Source: Pseudobdellovibrionaceae bacterium (GTDB lineage Bacteria; Bdellovibrionota; Bdellovibrionia; Bdellovibrionales; JAMPXM01). From it: 64,000 nucleotides of DNA. The stretch is from NCBI GenBank assembly GCA_021463345.1, contig JAJTYM010000011.1, forward strand, positions 16,275 through 80,274, in the 5' to 3' direction. The notes under the pieces were generated by a model. The model had not been told where the DNA came from. It searched no databases and worked only from the letters and a program-made list of their open reading frames with translations. Every line of letters starts with the position of its first letter. Position 1 is the first letter of the stretch. This document shows, piece after piece, positions 16,813 through 25,952 of the stretch. Made by a program: the position numbers and the translations under genes.

Positions 16813-19004
16813 TGGCGAAACGCAAAAGAACAGCATCCTTAGCGTCGAAAACCAAAGCCGGGAAAGGCGTCGCTGAAACGCCGCCCGCGGCAAATCCCGC
16901 ATGGAGCCCGTCTTGGGCGGCGGAACCGGCGGCCGCTCGCGCGACGCAGCTGCGGGCGTTCTTCGCGGTCTTCTTCAGCGCCACTCTGCTCTACGCCATG
17001 ACCGCCCCGAACTACGTGACCATGGAGGACGCCGGCGAGTTCATCGCGTCGGCGTACAAGCGCGGCATCCCGCACCCACCCGGTTACCCGCTCTACACCT
17101 GGATCGGCCACCTGTTCACGCACCTTCCTTTCGGCACCGTCGCCTACCGCGTGCACATGTTCAGCGCCGTTTGCGCCGCCGCCGCCGCGGGACTGGTCAC
17201 GCTGATCGCGTTCCGTTTGCGGCTCGGCTGGGCCTCCGCCGGCCTCGCCGGCCTGGCGTTCGCCTGCTCGCGCACGTTCTGGTCGCAAGCGGTGATCGCC
17301 GAGGTCTACGCGCTCAACGCGTTCTTCTTCTTCCTCCTGATGTGGCTCGCTCTCCTCCTGCACGAGCGTTTCGACCGGAGGTTGTTCTGGCTCTTCGGCT
17401 TCGTCTACGGCCTGAGCCTCACCAACCATTGGCCCCTGATCGGCCTGGCTTCAGGCGCGTTCCTCGTCCTGTTGCTACCGCACTGGAAAGAAACCCTCAG
17501 GGCCCTGCCGATCGGGCTCGCGGCCGGGGTTTTGGGGCTTTCGCCGTACCTGCTCCTGTTCAAAGCCGATCCCGAAATCATGTTCCTGGGCCCGATGCGG
17601 GACCTCAACGACCTCTGGTCGTACGTCATGCGCAAGGAATACGCATCCGACGCCGTGCAATCGACAGCGACGCCGCTCGATGGAGCGCGGTTCGCGCTCG
17701 ACTTTCTCGGGCGCGCGGCGCTCGAGATGGGCCCGTTCGCGGCGCCCTTCGTCGCCATCGGATCTTGGCGGGCGTTCGCCGACCACGGCCGCTGGATCGC
17801 GCTCGCGCTGCTGGCGAGTTTCGCGTCGAGCTCCGTGATCCTCCTGTTCTTCCTGCGCTTCGAATTCAACAGCCTCACGCAGGTCGTCTTCGCGGTCTTT
17901 CACCTGGTGCCGTTCGGGATCGCGGCTCTCTGGGCCGGCTGCGGCTTGCGGTGGTTCGCGCGCCGACCGAGGCTCGCGGCGGCGCCGGAGGCGGCCGTGG
18001 CCGCCGCCGCCGCCGTCGTGATCGCGCAGGCCCTGGCGTGGAATTGGAAAGCGAACAACCTGCGCGGCGACGATTTCCCGTACGAATTCGCCAAACTCGC
18101 GCTGGAAAGCCTGCCGCCGAACGCGGTCTTCCTCGGCTGGGCAGACCCCGACGTCGGCCCGTTCGTCTACGCTTCGGTCGTCGAAAGAATCCGGCCCGAC
18201 GTCGTCATGAGCACGCAAACAGGCGTGATCCTGCCGGTGAAAATCTACGACCGGCGCGTCGTGCGCACGGACCGCGCCCGCGCCGAACGCACGGTCGGCG
18301 CCATCCGCCAGTGGCTCCGCGAAGGCCGGCGCGTGTTCAGCATCCGCCGGCTCTACTATTTCACGACGGCGCCGGAGCGGCTCCCCTTCCAGTACGTCAA
18401 CCACGGGATATACGAGGAGATCGTCGAGTCGCCGCCCGCGGCGCCTCCCGACAACCGCCCCTTGGCCGAGAAAGCCGTGAAGATCCTCGATAAATTCGCC
18501 GCCGACGGCTACGGCGCGCAGTGGGGCTACCACCGCGACTTCCTCATCAACCGCCTTTGCCGTCTGCTGGTGAAAAACGGGATCCAGCACGGGGTCTTCG
18601 ACACCCATCGAGACTGCAAACTCATGCGGCTCGAGAAAGTCCGGGACCGGGACAAGGACTACGCCGCCGCCGACAGGATCCTCATCGACGTCCTGTCCCT
18701 CTCCGAACCCCTTCCCCTTCAGGACCAGATCGAAAGCGCGCGCCATTTCTTCATCAATCGCATCCAGCTCGTCGGCGCAACGCCGCTGACCGGTGCGGAG
18801 AAGCTCGTCAAGTACCAGGAGGCGGTCGATCGCGTGGAAGCGCTGGCGCTCAAGGTCCCGGGCTGCTCGAATCTGCTCGCTCTCGGCATCCTGGAAGCGC
18901 GCAAACAGGTCCCGTTGCGCGTGGACCTCGAGCGCATGGCCCGCTTGTTCGGAAAATGCCCGAGGCACAAGGAACTCCTCGCGGAGATCCGCAAGCGGAC
19001 GTGA
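16812..19004 (+). CDS. DUF2723 polytopic membrane protein (GT-C-like)
   Basis: The 730-residue protein has a Lys-rich cytoplasmic start and about ten or more membrane helices in residues 50-420, then a soluble C-terminal domain of about 300 residues. The first luminal loop M-E-D-A-G-E-F-I-A-S-A and G-I-P-H-P-P-G-Y-P-L-Y is the DUF2723 hallmark, shared with TMEM260-type O-mannosyltransferases of the GT-C superfamily. The Asp/Glu of the loop would be catalytic. A lipid-linked sugar donor is expected, target unknown. The soluble part has helical, TPR-like character. It ends 6 bp from the convergent methyltransferase. Confidence 0.85.
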   Translation: MAKRKRTASLASKTKAGKGVAETPPAANPAWSPSWAAEPAAARATQLRAFFAVFFSATLLYAMTAPNYVTMEDAGEFIASAYKRGIPHPPGYPLYTWIGHLFTHLPFGTVAYRVHMFSAVCAAAAAGLVTLIAFRLRLGWASAGLAGLAFACSRTFWSQAVIAEVYALNAFFFFLLMWLALLLHERFDRRLFWLFGFVYGLSLTNHWPLIGLASGAFLVLLLPHWKETLRALPIGLAAGVLGLSPYLLLFKADPEIMFLGPMRDLNDLWSYVMRKEYASDAVQSTATPLDGARFALDFLGRAALEMGPFAAPFVAIGSWRAFADHGRWIALALLASFASSSVILLFFLRFEFNSLTQVVFAVFHLVPFGIAALWAGCGLRWFARRPRLAAAPEAAVAAAAAVVIAQALAWNWKANNLRGDDFPYEFAKLALESLPPNAVFLGWADPDVGPFVYASVVERIRPDVVMSTQTGVILPVKIYDRRVVRTDRARAERTVGAIRQWLREGRRVFSIRRLYYFTTAPERLPFQYVNHGIYEEIVESPPAAPPDNRPLAEKAVKILDKFAADGYGAQWGYHRDFLINRLCRLLVKNGIQHGVFDTHRDCKLMRLEKVRDRDKDYAAADRILIDVLSLSEPLPLQDQIESARHFFINRIQLVGATPLTGAEKLVKYQEAVDRVEALALKVPGCSNLLALGILEARKQVPLRVDLERMARLFGKCPRHKELLAEIRKRT

Positions 19005-19010
19005 GCGGCC

Positions 19011-20141
19011 TCATCCCGCGGCTTTGTTGGCGGGAGCCGCTTTCGGCAGGAGGATCGGGACCCGATCGCGGACCTCGTAGACCTCGTCGCACGCCACGCA
19101 CGCGAGCCGGGTTTCACCCGCGTCGGCCCGCAAGTCCCCGCCGCACCCGGGGCAAGCGAGCACCGCGAGCAAACGGCTGACCGGTGAACCAGCTCGCGAA
19201 CCGGCGGATGGGACCGAGGCCGGCGCGAGCCGCGCGCCGCCGGGAAAACGGCCCATGGGAGCGTCCGACCGCGCCCAGGCCTGCATCTCGCCGATGTGGA
19301 CTTTCACGACGACGCCGTCGAGCCCCAGGAACCGGGCGATCGCGAGCAGGGACCGCGCGCCGCGATCGCTGTAGCGTCGCAATCGGGCGAGGATGTCGCG
19401 CACGGCCATGCGGCTCGGCGCCGAACGCATCTCATCCACCCGCATCCCGCAGCTCTCGAGCAGGCGCCGCAAGGAGCTCCGGCCGAAGTAAAGAAGATGC
19501 TCCCTGGGTTTGTAATGATACCATTTCGACCCGAGCAAAAACGCGCTCGCGCTCCCCACGTCGGGCGTCGTGACGTGCAGAAGCCCTCGCTCCGAGAGCA
19601 GGTTCCGCAAAGACCGGATGACGCCTTTGGGTTCGCGCACGTGCTCGATGACGTCGTAGAGCGCGACCAGGTCGAAAACCCCCTTCTTCAGGGGAGGGCG
19701 CGAAAGGTCGCTCACGAAACCGGCGAGCCCGTGCTGGTGGACCGCGCGATGAACGGCTTCGTACGCGATGTCGGTCGCGACCACCTCCCACCCGTCCCGA
19801 ACCGCGACTCGGCCGAGGTGGCCGTACGCGCAGCCGTAATCGAGCAGACGACCCTTGCCGCCGAGCTTGCGCTCCGAATCGACGAGACGCCTGTGGAACG
19901 TCTCGCTGTGGCTCCGGTACTCGGCCTGGTAGTTCTGATAGCCGCCCTCGTCCGCGCAGCCGGAAAAGTACCCGCCGTTATAGAGTTCGGCCGCCTCGAC
20001 CGGCGGGGAAACGGCGTACGTCAGACCGCAGGGCTCGCAGCGCACGACCCGATCGGTGGCGAGCTGGAACAGGGCGCGACGGTCATGGCTCCCGCATTGA
20101 GGGCATCCGCTGTCATGGTTCGGCGCTGCGGTCGTCGTCAT
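19011..20141 (-). CDS. SAM methyltransferase with N- and C-terminal zinc ribbons
   Basis: The product (about 376 residues) begins with a C-P-x-C-G ... C-x-x-C zinc ribbon and a class I methyltransferase fold. The SAM loop is L-L-D-Y-G-C-A-Y-G near 100; the D-V-I-E-H motif is typical of UbiG/Methyltransf_23 sugar or small-molecule methylases. The last 50 residues form a second ribbon, A-C-P-G-C-G-G-D-L ... C-V-A-C-D-E-V-Y, resembling Trm112/YcaR proteins that normally act as separate methyltransferase activators. The ATG at 20141 is chosen over the GTG at 20150 because GGAG lies between them, though its spacing is short. The glycan neighbourhood suggests a sugar or lipid-linked substrate. Confidence 0.85.
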   Translation of the reverse strand: MTTTAAPNHDSGCPQCGSHDRRALFQLATDRVVRCEPCGLTYAVSPPVEAAELYNGGYFSGCADEGGYQNYQAEYRSHSETFHRRLVDSERKLGGKGRLLDYGCAYGHLGRVAVRDGWEVVATDIAYEAVHRAVHQHGLAGFVSDLSRPPLKKGVFDLVALYDVIEHVREPKGVIRSLRNLLSERGLLHVTTPDVGSASAFLLGSKWYHYKPREHLLYFGRSSLRRLLESCGMRVDEMRSAPSRMAVRDILARLRRYSDRGARSLLAIARFLGLDGVVVKVHIGEMQAWARSDAPMGRFPGGARLAPASVPSAGSRAGSPVSRLLAVLACPGCGGDLRADAGETRLACVACDEVYEVRDRVPILLPKAAPANKAAG

Positions 20142-20278
20142 CAACTCCACGTATCGGGCGCGGACCGGCGCGGGTGAACTCTCCGACGCAAAAACTGGAT
20201 CGATTCGGCGCGCTCTTGAGCCCGGCGCAAAGTCGGGCTAAAAAAGACGAACGCAGCCCCGCACCCAAGGAAACCTTC

Positions 20279-20386
20279 ATGCCCGCGCCACTCGTCCCCC
20301 CGACCGCCCCGGCTTACGCGCCCCAGACGTTCGGCGAACCCATCGCGCTCACCGGCGCGGCACGGCGCGCGCGAACCCGCCCATGA
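20279..20386 (+). CDS. Possible 35-residue leader peptide
   Basis: An ATG with AAGGAAA seven bases upstream opens a 35-codon frame rich in Pro and Ala, ending R-A-R-T-R-P. Its TGA overlaps the ATG of the GT39-like gene (ATGA), so translation of the second gene could depend on it. No family is recognisable; it may equally be chance in GC-rich DNA. Confidence 0.35.
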   Translation: MPAPLVPPTAPAYAPQTFGEPIALTGAARRARTRP

Positions 20387-21747
20387 CGATCCCGGCCGCA
20401 TGGCGATGGGTGATCTTTCTTGCGGCGTTCGCCGGCGTCGTCCGCTTCGCGGGGCTGGAAACGAGCCCGCCCGGTTTTTACCTCGACGAAGCCGCCATCG
20501 CCACGCAGATCGCCTGCGTGCGCCAGACGGGCGCGGACGCGTTCGGCAACCGGCTCCCCCTGTTCAGCCCCGTGCTCGGCGGAGGTTTCGCCCATCCGCC
20601 GTACCTGTACGCCGGCGTCGCATGGACGAGCGTCTTCGGGGACTCGATCGGTTCGCTCCGCGCCTTGGCCGCGGCGTTTTCCCTGGTCATGCTGCTGGGC
20701 CTCTATTCCCTAGGCACCGCCCTTTTCAGGGATCGGCGCGCGGGCGCGCTCGCGGCTTTGGCCGGCGCGATCTCGCCCTGGGGTTTTCAGTTCGCGCGCA
20801 TCGGTTGGGACCCGGCCGCGGGGCCTTGCCTCCTGGTTTGGGCGTGCGCCGCGTACATCAAAGCGAAGTCCTGGAGGGGCGGCCTTTGCGCGGGCTTCCT
20901 TCTCGCTCTGGCCGCGTACTCCTACCCCCCGATCCGCTTGACGGCCGCGCTGGTCGCGATCCCCCTGCTGCTGTGGAAAAAATCGACCGAAGCTTCGTGG
21001 CGCTCCTGGTGGACGGAAAGCGCCGCGGCGGCGGCGGCGCTCATCGCCGGCTGGCCTCTGGTCCAAGGCGTGCTGGACGGCGGCCTGCAAGAACGCTTCG
21101 AGATGCTCAGCATCCTCTCGCCGGCGCATCGCGCGAGCCGCCCCGGGGCTTCGGTCTCGGCCCTCCTGTTCGAAAACATCCTCGCCCACCTTCGGCCTTC
21201 GTATCTCTTTTTGACGGGTGACTCGAACCTCCGGCACGGCACCGGCTCGTTCGGCATCCTCGGCCCGATCGACATCCTCGCCGCAGTGGCCGCCCCGTTC
21301 GCTTTATCCGCCAAAAATGCCGGGCGCGGCGCGCTCGGGTTCGCGGCATGGGGGTTCCTGGCTGGCATCGCAGCCGCGGCGATGACATGGGAATCCTTGC
21401 CGCACGCTCTGCGCTCGATCGGCGGCCTGCCTTTTCTTTCGCTTTTCACCGGCGCCGTCCTCGCCAAAACCGCGGCGCGCGTGAAGCCGGCGCTGCCCGC
21501 TCTCCTGGCGATCGCCTCCATCAGCTTCAGTCACCTGCTTTATTCGTATTTCGTCGTTTATCCGTCGCACGCCCGGGATTGGTTCGAAGGCGCCCTGAAC
21601 GAACGCGTCGCCCCCTTGAAAACGATCGACGACTGGAACGCGTTCATGACCGCTCCCGGCGATCCGCAACCCTTGGTCCGCCAATACTATTGGCTGACGC
21701 GCGCCGGGCAAACTTGCGTGCCCCGACACGAACCGCGCGCCCCGTGA
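20383..21747 (+). CDS. GT39/ArnT-like membrane glycosyltransferase
   Basis: The 454-residue protein has about eleven hydrophobic helices. A short first periplasmic loop, P-P-G-F-Y-L-D-E-A-A (near 28-37), places an Asp-Glu pair where GT-C enzymes of the PMT/ArnT/GT39 group have their catalytic acid. They transfer sugars from polyprenyl-phosphate donors to protein or lipid. Unlike larger members it has only a short C-terminal region. The start overlaps a short upstream frame. A hairpin covers its stop. Confidence 0.8.
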   Translation: MTIPAAWRWVIFLAAFAGVVRFAGLETSPPGFYLDEAAIATQIACVRQTGADAFGNRLPLFSPVLGGGFAHPPYLYAGVAWTSVFGDSIGSLRALAAAFSLVMLLGLYSLGTALFRDRRAGALAALAGAISPWGFQFARIGWDPAAGPCLLVWACAAYIKAKSWRGGLCAGFLLALAAYSYPPIRLTAALVAIPLLLWKKSTEASWRSWWTESAAAAAALIAGWPLVQGVLDGGLQERFEMLSILSPAHRASRPGASVSALLFENILAHLRPSYLFLTGDSNLRHGTGSFGILGPIDILAAVAAPFALSAKNAGRGALGFAAWGFLAGIAAAAMTWESLPHALRSIGGLPFLSLFTGAVLAKTAARVKPALPALLAIASISFSHLLYSYFVVYPSHARDWFEGALNERVAPLKTIDDWNAFMTAPGDPQPLVRQYYWLTRAGQTCVPRHEPRAP

Positions 21748-21764
21748 GGGATGGGCGCCCTCAC
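21744..21764 (+). terminator. Hairpin over the stop codon of the GT39-like gene
   Basis: GTGAGGG (21744-21750) pairs with CCCTCAC (21758-21764) around a 7-base loop; the TGA stop lies in the left arm. No T-run follows, so it may be a Rho-type or convergent-end hairpin. Confidence 0.35.
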
Positions 21765-21804
21765 CCGCAGGCCGGGTCAACGCGGGCGAACGGACCGGTC
21801 GCTC

Positions 21805-23304
21805 TCACCTTTTTTTGCGGATCCACTGATGGAACTGAACCGCGCCCCCCGACTCGAAGCGCTGCAGGTCATCCTGGCGATAACGCTCGAGGAATTCCTG
21901 CATCTGGCCCGGAGTGAGCCAGAACCCGGTCTTCTCACGGTTCTCGGCGTTGGCCTGGCTCAACCGGGCGAGCAATCGCTCGCCGATGTCATCGAGGGTC
22001 ATCACCATGGCCAGCGTCGGGCGCGGCATGTTCGTGGGGAACTTGTTTTTCAGGACGCTGCTGAAGACGGGCCAGGGCCGCACCTTGTGCAGGGCTTTCG
22101 CCGTCAATTTGGTACGGTGCGAATCGTGCAAAACGTAACCATGGTCGTCCATCCATGAGAGCACCGAGGTCATGATCGCGTCGTATTCGTGCAAACGGTT
22201 CACCTTGCCCAGGTCGCGCCACTCGGCGAGAACCGTGAAACGACCGTCGATCTCGATGTCCGCCGGCGCGAACGTCTTCGTCGCCGTCACGCCCAGACGG
22301 CGCGTGAAATCCGGGTTTTTCATGTTGATCGACGACAGGAAACGCGGCACCTGGACCGCTTCCCCGCTGGCCATGGCGAACGCGGCCGAAACGACTTCGG
22401 AACAGAACAGGCATTCGCGGTCGGCGATGTCCATCCCGAAGTCGTAGCAGATGTTCGCGCCGAAATCGGTCGCCTTCTTCACCTTGTCGTGGATCAGTTT
22501 GGCCGCGCGATGGGCGAGTTCGGGGTCGGCGTGCCGCAATTGAACCACGCGAGCCTTGCCGTCGAAAAGGTACTCGTTGAACGTCGCCGTTTTCGATCCG
22601 ACCTCGATGTGCGCTTCGACCATCCACTTCTTCTTGGTCGCTTCATCGATGTAGAGGATCGCGAGATGGCTGAAATTGGCGTCGTCGTCGGTGATGCGCG
22701 AGATCATGGCGCTGGTGAACGCGGTGCCGCGGCTGAGGAAAACGTCGCCGGACCTGAAGTCGAGTCGCGGATGATCGGGATGCAGTTGCAACCAGGGGAA
22801 GGAACCGTTGAAAGCGCCGACCGGCGACTTCGGGTCGTCGACGGGATAGCCGGCGTGCCACTCCGAAAGATAGTCCTCGAGCACGCGGGACGCGCGGAGC
22901 GCGTCCCGGACGGCGCTGACACACCGGTCATCGGCTTCGCCCCGTTGATCGAATTCAGCCAGGCGCGCGCGCAAGTGATGGCGGATCTGGAACAGTTTCT
23001 CGATCGTCCGCGCGCCGTCGCCGCGCAACGCGCCCGCATCGAGCTGGGCAGGTTTGATGTCGAACGCCTGGGCGAACGCCCGCTTGAGCGAGGGACCGCA
23101 ATTCCCGGGGGTGAGGCCCGGGCCGCGCACGAACTCGAGCGCTTCCGCGACGTCCGCGCCGAGGTCGCTTTTGCTCCGAGAATCGCGGGGAGCGCCGTCC
23201 GGCCGGCCGGTGGACGAGGGGGAACGCGGGCCCGGCGCCGTGCTCGCGCACGCGAACCAGGCGGATGCGAAAAATACGATCCCACCGCGCAAAACTTTCA
23301 GCAT
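21805..23304 (-). CDS. Lipoprotein with YiiX/YebB (C92) permuted-papain domain
   Basis: The 499-residue product starts at an ATG with GGAGGGAC before it. Residues 1-19 look like a lipoprotein signal (S-A-W-F-A-C, Cys 19). A helical region follows, then the permuted papain fold: G-D-V-F-L-S-R-G-T (about 186-194), H213 in S-H-L-A-I-L, and the nucleophile C301 in F-C-S-E-V-V. Members of this group are amidases or peptidases of the NlpC/P60 clan acting on cell-wall peptides, acyl groups or surface proteins. The remaining 190 residues are not recognised. It is divergently arranged with the App1-like gene. Confidence 0.82.
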   Translation of the reverse strand: MLKVLRGGIVFFASAWFACASTAPGPRSPSSTGRPDGAPRDSRSKSDLGADVAEALEFVRGPGLTPGNCGPSLKRAFAQAFDIKPAQLDAGALRGDGARTIEKLFQIRHHLRARLAEFDQRGEADDRCVSAVRDALRASRVLEDYLSEWHAGYPVDDPKSPVGAFNGSFPWLQLHPDHPRLDFRSGDVFLSRGTAFTSAMISRITDDDANFSHLAILYIDEATKKKWMVEAHIEVGSKTATFNEYLFDGKARVVQLRHADPELAHRAAKLIHDKVKKATDFGANICYDFGMDIADRECLFCSEVVSAAFAMASGEAVQVPRFLSSINMKNPDFTRRLGVTATKTFAPADIEIDGRFTVLAEWRDLGKVNRLHEYDAIMTSVLSWMDDHGYVLHDSHRTKLTAKALHKVRPWPVFSSVLKNKFPTNMPRPTLAMVMTLDDIGERLLARLSQANAENREKTGFWLTPGQMQEFLERYRQDDLQRFESGGAVQFHQWIRKKR

Positions 23305-23519
23305 ACGTCCCTCCGTCCATAGGACCAAAAACATCCGTTCATTCCCAGGATCGTCGGTTCCGACGAAAAACTATACGGGATCTGTGTATTTCCGGCGACG
23401 GCGCGCGACCTCGCGACCAAAGCCGCGGACAGGGCACCAGGCCTCGATTTTGCTTGTTTCAACCGCGCTTGCGGATTCTCGTATTGAATACGCCCTCTCG
23501 CCACTGATACGGAGGCTTC

Positions 23520-24488
23520 ATGAAAATGCGTTCGCCCCCCTTCTTCTCGCGCGCGCTCGCTCTCGGTCTGGTCGCCACCGGTTTGATCGCCAGCGACGGC
23601 GCCGCGGCCGCCCCTCGCCTCCGGTCGACGCGGCCCGTGATGCTGGTCAGTGACATCGACGACACCATCAAACGCACGAACGTCCTTTCGAAAAGGGGCA
23701 TCCTCCTCAACGGACCGCGCACGACCAATCCGTTCGAAGGCATGAACGAACTCTACGCGCAGTTGATTTGCGACACCGTCACGGCCGCCGAGCGCGCGCG
23801 CTGCATCTCCCGCCAAGCGCTGACCCGCGCGCAAAACCGGCAGGTCGTTTACGTCACCGCGGCCAAAGGGAGTCTGCAGATGTTCGGGAGTCTGTTCCTG
23901 GAACGCAGCGGATTCCCCGTCGGTCTGTTCATCGGCCGCGAACAGATCGACTCCAACTCCAACTCCACCGAGATTTCGTCACCAAGCGAGGATCTGAGCG
24001 AGAGGTACCCGCACACCCTCGAATACAAGATCGAGACGATTCAAAAGCTCATCGCCGACTACCCCGAGTTCGATTTCATCCTGGTCGGCGATAACGGCGA
24101 AAAAGACGTCGCGGCCTATGACGCCGTCGCGAAATGGGCGGCGAAGAGGCACCCTCAAGCCAAGATCCACTCCTTCATCCACCAGGTCTACGACTGGAAC
24201 GAAGGTGTCCCTCCCGTGGCGAATCAAACCCTGTACGTGACCGGCGGCGATCTCGGGATCGAACTCTACCGCCGAGGCCTGATGTCCGAGCACGGGCTGT
24301 CCAAAGCGCTCGATGCGACCTTGAAAGCCGTCAAACGCGACTCTTCGGACGTGTTCCCACCGTTCATGAACTGCCGCTCGTTCCTGGACCCGGATCATTT
24401 CCCAAAAATGCCCGAGGGCCTTTCGGCGCCGGTCGAGGCGCGCGTCACGCACCTTTTCAACGCTCTGAAGAGACAGTGTTCGCGCTGA
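23520..24488 (+). CDS. App1-type (DUF2183) phosphatidate phosphatase-like protein
   Basis: The 322-residue protein has a signal peptide (to about 30). The HAD-like motif S-D-I-D-D-T (D45, D47, D48) is that of App1/lipin-type phosphatases, followed by V-Y-V-T-A-A-K (motif II Thr) and V-G-D-N-G-E-K-D (motif IV). App1 removes phosphate from phosphatidic acid; here export places it in the periplasm, where phospholipid or other phosphoesters may be substrates. Its 3' end overlaps the convergent symporter gene by 32 bp. Confidence 0.85.
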   Translation: MKMRSPPFFSRALALGLVATGLIASDGAAAAPRLRSTRPVMLVSDIDDTIKRTNVLSKRGILLNGPRTTNPFEGMNELYAQLICDTVTAAERARCISRQALTRAQNRQVVYVTAAKGSLQMFGSLFLERSGFPVGLFIGREQIDSNSNSTEISSPSEDLSERYPHTLEYKIETIQKLIADYPEFDFILVGDNGEKDVAAYDAVAKWAAKRHPQAKIHSFIHQVYDWNEGVPPVANQTLYVTGGDLGIELYRRGLMSEHGLSKALDATLKAVKRDSSDVFPPFMNCRSFLDPDHFPKMPEGLSAPVEARVTHLFNALKRQCSR

Positions 24489-25770
24489 GCTCTTCCGGGC
24501 TCCGCGCGCTCACCACCGCGGCGATCACCAGATCGCCGCTCACGTTCAAGGTCGTCCGGCACATATCGAGGAAACGGTCGACCCCGAGCACCAACCCCAG
24601 GCCTTCAGCCGGGATCCCCAAGTTCGTCAACAAGATCATGATCAGCGGCAACGAGCCGCCGGGCACGCCGGCGGTGCCGATGCCGGCCAGGATCGACATC
24701 ATCGCGACCTGCACCTGTTGTCCGAGCGACAGATCGATCCCGTAGATCTGCGCCAAGAACAAGACCGTGATGCCTTCGAACAGGGCCGTGCCGTTCTGGT
24801 TGGCGGTCGACCCGATCGTCAGGACGAAGCGGGAAATCCGGCTGGGCAAGCGCAATCGCGTCTCGGCGAGCTCCAAAGCGCGCGGCAGCGTCGCGTTCGA
24901 GGACGCGGTCGAGAACGCGTAGAGGTAAACCTCGCGGCACTGCCGGAAGAACTCGAGCGGAGAGCGGCGGGCGAACGTTTTCAGGAGGAGCGGGTAAACC
25001 GCGAACTGCTGGATGAGCAGGCCCAGCACGACCAACGCGACGTACGCGAACAAGGTTTTAAAAACCCCGATACCCAGCTTGAAAGCCGTGTTGAAGACGA
25101 TGCCGAACACGGCCAGCGGCGCGAGCTTCATGGCGAAATGGATGACTTCCATGCTCGTCTTCAGGATCTGATCGAGCAAACGCGGCAGAACCGCGGCTTC
25201 GGGACCGCGCCCGCCGCTTTCAGCCGCTTCACGGCGCAAAACGACGCTCATCGCGAGCCCGAAGATCAGGGCGAAGACCATCAACGCGATCATTTCCCCT
25301 TCGAGCGCGCGCACGGCGGAATCGAGGGGGTTTTTCGGCACCAATTCCACGATCGCCTGGGAGAACGGCTTGGCCGAAGCGGCGGCGGCGCGGATCTCCT
25401 CGACGCCCGCGATGCCTCCCGACAAGGCGGCGGAGGCGTCGAACCCGACTCCCGGTTTGACGGCGTTGACGAGCGACACGCCGATCACGACCGAGAGAGC
25501 GCTCGTGATCGCGGTGAAAACGAAGGTGCGCGCGGCGACGCGGCCGAGCGAACGCCCCTGCCCCAATTCATACACGCTCAGCACGAGAGCTGAGAACACC
25601 AAAGGCACGACCACCATGAAGATCATCCGCAGGAAGACCTGGCCGATCGGCTGAAGGAGCGAGGTGTTCAGCTCATCGATCCACGAGCCGGTCCCGGCGA
25701 GCGGGTGGAGCAGGCTCCCGGCGGCGATGCCGAGGGTCAAACCGAGCAAAAGGCGAGTGTGCGGTTTCAT
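24457..25770 (-). CDS. Dicarboxylate/amino acid:cation symporter (DAACS)
   Basis: The 437-residue inner-membrane transporter takes up C4-dicarboxylates or glutamate with H+ or Na+. The family core is intact: the Ser-rich hairpin region A-F-S-T-A-S-S-N-A-T-L-P, the N-Q-N-G-T-A-L-F-E-G motif of helix 7, hairpin 2 G-V-P-G-G-S-L-P, and the R-F-L-D-M-C-R-T-T-L-N-V motif of helix 8. AAGGTGA precedes the start, with an AT-rich promoter-like block at 25785-25805. Confidence 0.92.
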   Translation of the reverse strand: MKPHTRLLLGLTLGIAAGSLLHPLAGTGSWIDELNTSLLQPIGQVFLRMIFMVVVPLVFSALVLSVYELGQGRSLGRVAARTFVFTAITSALSVVIGVSLVNAVKPGVGFDASAALSGGIAGVEEIRAAAASAKPFSQAIVELVPKNPLDSAVRALEGEMIALMVFALIFGLAMSVVLRREAAESGGRGPEAAVLPRLLDQILKTSMEVIHFAMKLAPLAVFGIVFNTAFKLGIGVFKTLFAYVALVVLGLLIQQFAVYPLLLKTFARRSPLEFFRQCREVYLYAFSTASSNATLPRALELAETRLRLPSRISRFVLTIGSTANQNGTALFEGITVLFLAQIYGIDLSLGQQVQVAMMSILAGIGTAGVPGGSLPLIMILLTNLGIPAEGLGLVLGVDRFLDMCRTTLNVSGDLVIAAVVSARSPEELSANTVSSER

Positions 25771-25952
25771 GTCGAGTCACCTTATTTATAAACTTATAAA
25801 AAAACCCCGTGCGGACGGCAACGGCGAAGAGCCCTCGCGATGACCAAGGGCGGGGCGGCGGAACCCCGCCGCGGGCCAGATCCTTCCCCGTTGCTTTGAC
25901 GGGAGCGCGCGCAAACGATAAAAATGGGAGAACTCAACGGAAAGGTCCCGTC

